Shown: positions 60,549-64,000 of the stretch, one piece after another
Numbering within the stretch: position 1 is the first letter of the stretch
How the letters are laid out: each line of letters starts with the position of its first letter
Source of the DNA: Hermodice carunculata
Lineage: Eukaryota > Annelida > Polychaeta > Eunicida > Amphinomidae
Length of the DNA: 64,000 nt
Assembly (NCBI GenBank): GCA_964020975.1
Contig: OZ026612.1
Location: 136,840,763 to 136,904,762, forward strand
Reading direction: 5' to 3'
Notes under the pieces: generated by a model
What the model saw: only the letters and a program-made list of their open reading frames with translations
What the model was told of the DNA's origin: nothing
Database searches by the model: none
Program-made: the position numbers and the translations under genes

Positions 60549-62712
60549 AACAAGAGGGCTGTGTGAACAGCCCATGCTCAGCTGATCTTGACATTCATCA
60601 CACTTGCAGATCTATGAACTTGGGAGAGGATCAAGGTTACCCATGTTCTGAGTAAGTCTGACCATTATTAAAGAACACTAACATGTGCATCATCAAGGTT
60701 CAAGTAGTTCTCAGGTTATAATGAAGAGTAAAATTCATGTATGTTGCACTGTGACCCCAGAAACGAGGTCAAAGTCATTCATGTACTGTCTGAGCATGAC
60801 CTTCATACAAAAACATTAACATGTGCAGCATCATGGTACTAACTCAAAACAGATCTCAAGTTATCAAGTAAACAGTACATTTTGTGTCAGTTGTCCTGTG
60901 AATTAGCACTAGAATGCCCATTGACTTACATAGTAATCAATAGGAAAGCTGCATTGATCGATAAGTACCCGAATGGAAAATACTTAAAAATCAGGAATCT
61001 AAAGCAGTGCCACCTAGTAAACAGTTTGTTTGACCCTTCCACAAGAACATATCCATCACATTTCACTTTAATCTGATTGACGGTTCTGAGAACAAGTGAA
61101 AAATAACAAAACCATATAAAAAATTCATAAAAAAAAAAGAAAAATAGAAAAAATTGCAGTGCCACCTGGTGAACAAATTGGGAACTATGCGTCCCTGGGA
61201 GTGTCTATGAACGATATCAAAACAACTGGGTGAGCAGTTTCAGAGGTGAAGAGTTTTTAAGGTTTGCCCCCCAAAAAACAAAAAAATTCATAAAAATTCC
61301 GAAAATCAATAGAGCGTGACCATTTGAACAAACTTGGTAGAGATCCACCCAAGGCACATCCCCACCAAGTTTGAAGTAAATCTGGCCAAAAGTATTTAAG
61401 TTATAACCATTACAAGAAATTCCCATGTTAAAACTTTTGTAAAGATTTTTGAAAAAAAAATCATGAAAAAAACAAAATTCATTGGAACATGACCATGGGA
61501 ACAAACTTGGTAGACACCCACCCAAGGTACATCCCCATCAAGTTTGAAGTTAATCTGGATGACAGTTTTGGAGAAGAAGTCGAAAATGTGAATTAGCATT
61601 AGAATGCTCAGTGACTTCACTAGTAATCAATAGGAAAGCTGCATTGACCAATAGGTACCCGAATTGAAAAAGTCGTTAAAAATCAGGAATCTGCAGCATT
61701 CCCACATAGTGAACAACTTTGTTTGACCCTTCTACAAGGAACATATCCACCACGTTTCAGCTTAATCTGAAAAACGGTTCTGGAGAAAAAGTCGAAAATA
61801 GCTAGAACACACAAAAATTCATAAAAAATTAGTAAAAAATTGCAGTGCCACCTGGTCAACAAATTAACAACACGGTGTCCCTAGGTGTCTTTCCGTGTGA
61901 TATCAAAGCGATTGAGTATGCGCTTTCGGAGAAAAAGATTTTTTAAGATTTGTCCAAAAAAGAACAAAAAAATTCATTAAAAATCCAAAAATCACTGGAG
62001 CATGACCATTTGAACAAACCTGGTAGACACCCACCCAAGGTACATCCCCACCAAGTTTGAAGTTAATCTGGATGACGGTTTTGGCAAAGAAGTCGAAAAT
62101 GTGAATTAGCATTAGAATGCTCAGTGACTTCCATAGTAATCAATAGGAAAGCTGCATTGACCGATAAGTACCCGAATTGAAAAAATCGTTAAAAATCAGG
62201 AATCTGCAGCATTCCCACATAGTGAACAACTTTGTTTGACCCTTCTACAAGGAACATATCGGCCATGTTTCAGCTTAATCTGAGGGACAGTTCTGAAGAA
62301 GAAGTCAAAAATAGCTAAAACACAAAAAAATTCATAAAAAAATAGAAAAAAAATTGCAGCGCCACCTGGTGAACAAATTAAGAACTAGGTGTCCCAGGGA
62401 GTGTTTCTGTGTGATATCAAAGTAATTGGGAGAGCGGTTTCACAGAAGAAGATTTTTTAAGATTTGCCCGAAAAAGAACAAAAAAATTCATTAAAAATCC
62501 AAAAATCAATGGACGGTGACCATTTGAACAAACTTGGTAGACACCTACCCAATGCACATCCGCACCAAGTTTGAAGTGGATCTGGCAGACGGTTTCAGAG
62601 AAGAAGTCGAAAATGTAAATTGTTGACGGACGACGGACGGACGGACGGACGACGGACGATGGACGGAGGACCATAAGATAAGCTCAGCTGACTGACAAGT
62701 CAGCTGAGCTAA
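60549..62712 (+). mobile_element. Full-looking composite element, 513-bp cores
   Basis: The head AACAAGAGGGCTGTGTGAAC, CAGCCCATGCTCAGCTGATC follows the palindrome directly. A first stretch of 145-type units (GAGGTCAAAGTCATTC) runs to about 60890. Cores beginning GTGAATTAGCA lie at 60898, 61588 and 62101 (spacings 690 and 513). The tail is a GGACGGACGGACGACGG run, then the hairpin AGCTCAGCTGACT/AGTCAGCTGAGCT (13-bp perfect arms, 4-base loop) and AAAAA. CTCAGCTGA at the head is the inverse of TCAGCTGAG at the tail. Pearl/Helentron-like by layout; no protein encoded. Confidence 0.75.
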
Positions 62713-62742
62713 AAAATCAGGGACTGGTATGGAATGAGTTAA
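62713..62742. mobile_element. Solo right end of the 2123-type TTAA MITE
   Basis: AATCAGGGACTGGTATGGAA followed by TGAGTTAA is identical to the right end of the element at 2123. It sits directly after the A run of the composite element, so that element probably landed inside a MITE copy. Confidence 0.6.
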
Positions 62743-64000
62743 ATGAAGTATCAGTGATATACATGTAAGCATTACATACAGAAGGCATTTTTAGAATATG
62801 AGTGCACTTACATTATGAATTTTGATAATGTACAAAGAACTGTGCAGTTCTGCGATCAAAAGTAATTTTCAGCCTCATATGCAGAGTAACCTCAAGTTTT
62901 CAAGTATTTCATTCAAAAACTCACACAATGTATTTGTATCTTCTTGTCCACAACCGCTTCATGGTAGTCATTACTCTATTCTGCAGTCTGAAATCTTTAC
63001 ACTCCATGATAAATTCAGCTAACATGATTTGTCTGGTTTCTGGTGCAGCATAAGCTCCAGTGGAGATCAGTTAACACAGTTTGTCGTGGTAATATCACCT
63101 TCCAAGACCCTAGCAATTGTAATCTATATTGTCATCTTCATATCAGATCATCACGTATGCCCACACTGCATTGTACTACATCTGAATGCAAGTCAACTTA
63201 CTGTATGAATACTATATAATGTTACAAAAACTGATCTCTCAACTTTTGTCAAACAAAATCAGGATATTCCCCTAATTTGAAGCAACTCTGCACTTGGAAA
63301 TTCCCAATATTATAGCTTCAGGCTTCTTTGTATTTGACTGAACCTGCCTCCATGGATGCATGTGTTTGTCCATCCATCTGACTTCTGCACCCATAAATAC
63401 TATATTCCTGATACAATTTCCCTTGTAAATATAGACCAAGCTTCAATGAATGGCATCTATTATCTCAGTACATCCACACATTAATTTGCTGAGCATATAT
63501 GTCACTTTGAGATTCTCTGATATTGATTCATTCCTAAATGAGTTACTTTATGCCTGGATCTATACAAATTTACATTGTAATTCAGCAGGCTCTTTAAGTA
63601 TAAGCAAGATTAATTGAGATAGCAGCGTGGTTTATCCTGGAGCAGTAACATCAGACATCAAAATACAGTTTTACAGACGACTTCAGGCCACGCAAACATA
63701 CCATGATATACAATATATATCAGTTAAGACGTGCTGCCACATGTACAAAATATGCCTAACACCTGGACACTTCCTTAAGAGCCAAAACAAAGCATCATAA
63801 ATCAGTGTCAGGACATTAGACATACAGCAAATGTCATGGTCATCTTCTAATCCTTTTTGCATAAATTGGGTACATTTGTAAGCCTGACAAATTAATTACA
63901 ATATGGAGGTAACTTGGGCCATACCGCCTGCACTCCTCACTACAAGCCACAGTGCCTTTGGTTCAGGTGATATATGTAAAGAGTTGTGTCAACTATATAT
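62743..64000. other. Unassigned AT-rich DNA
   Basis: No gene, array or element end was recognised. Confidence 0.35.

Noticed and set aside
1-64000. Retroviral, LTR or Polinton-type elements
   Set aside because: I looked for long terminal repeats, polyprotein-type frames and capsid- or envelope-like sequence and saw none. The two reverse transcriptase fragments are LINE-type.

Overview
This window is AT-rich eukaryotic DNA from the nuclear genome of an animal. It has no operons, no ribosome-binding sites and no long intact reading frame. Its repeats have the style I associate with marine invertebrates, most likely a mollusc or another lophotrochozoan: elements opening with an AGGCCCATGGGCCT-type hairpin, cores built on 'GTGACCTTGGG...GGTCAAGGTCACC', ends of (GGAC)n/(GACA)n microsatellite plus a hairpin and AAAAA, and TA or TTAA MITEs. 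That placement rests on recall and was not checked against a database. I found no retroviral, LTR or Polinton remains.

Layout. 1-9 kb: minisatellites, a TA-flanked MITE, and TTAA-flanked MITEs with hairpin cores. 9-19 kb: microsatellites, more MITEs, a poly-C/poly-G bounded element (11.6-12.7 kb) and minisatellites of 38, 25 and 42 bp. 19.8-21.6 kb: twelve units of about 145 bp in one element, followed by a decayed LINE reverse transcriptase. 23-32 kb: composite elements with tandem cores, one nested in another, and a 35-bp minisatellite. 33-35 kb: the 3' part of a second LINE (minus strand), then a CpG-enriched tract that may be a host promoter. 35-40 kb: more composite elements. 41.7-42.4 kb: a 30-bp tandem array split by a TTAA MITE, which shows the target site. 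44.8 kb: a possible terminal coding exon (minus). 45-51 kb: minisatellites and a 1-kb insertion with motif-dense arms. 52-54 kb and 60.5-62.7 kb: composite elements with cores of about 515 bp. 55.8-56.9 kb: another element with motif-dense arms. 57.8-59.6 kb: a hairpin MITE, a CpG-rich promoter-like tract and a broken Mutator-like zinc-binding fragment. 60.3-60.5 kb: a long palindrome enclosing a TA microsatellite.

How it fits together. Almost everything recognisable is mobile DNA or tandem repeat, so the window is probably intergenic or intronic. The most distinctive content is non-autonomous. First, a family of TTAA-inserting elements keeps its outer palindrome arms while the inner hairpin differs completely between copies. 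Second, many composite elements share a head hairpin, a tandem core with a very regular unit (about 145 or 515 bp), a short microsatellite and a tail hairpin with AAAAA, an architecture like pearl/Helentron-type elements. Third, three short elements carry dense copies of one private motif in their arms. Host-gene evidence is weak: one possible last exon and two or three CpG/CCAAT-rich tracts.
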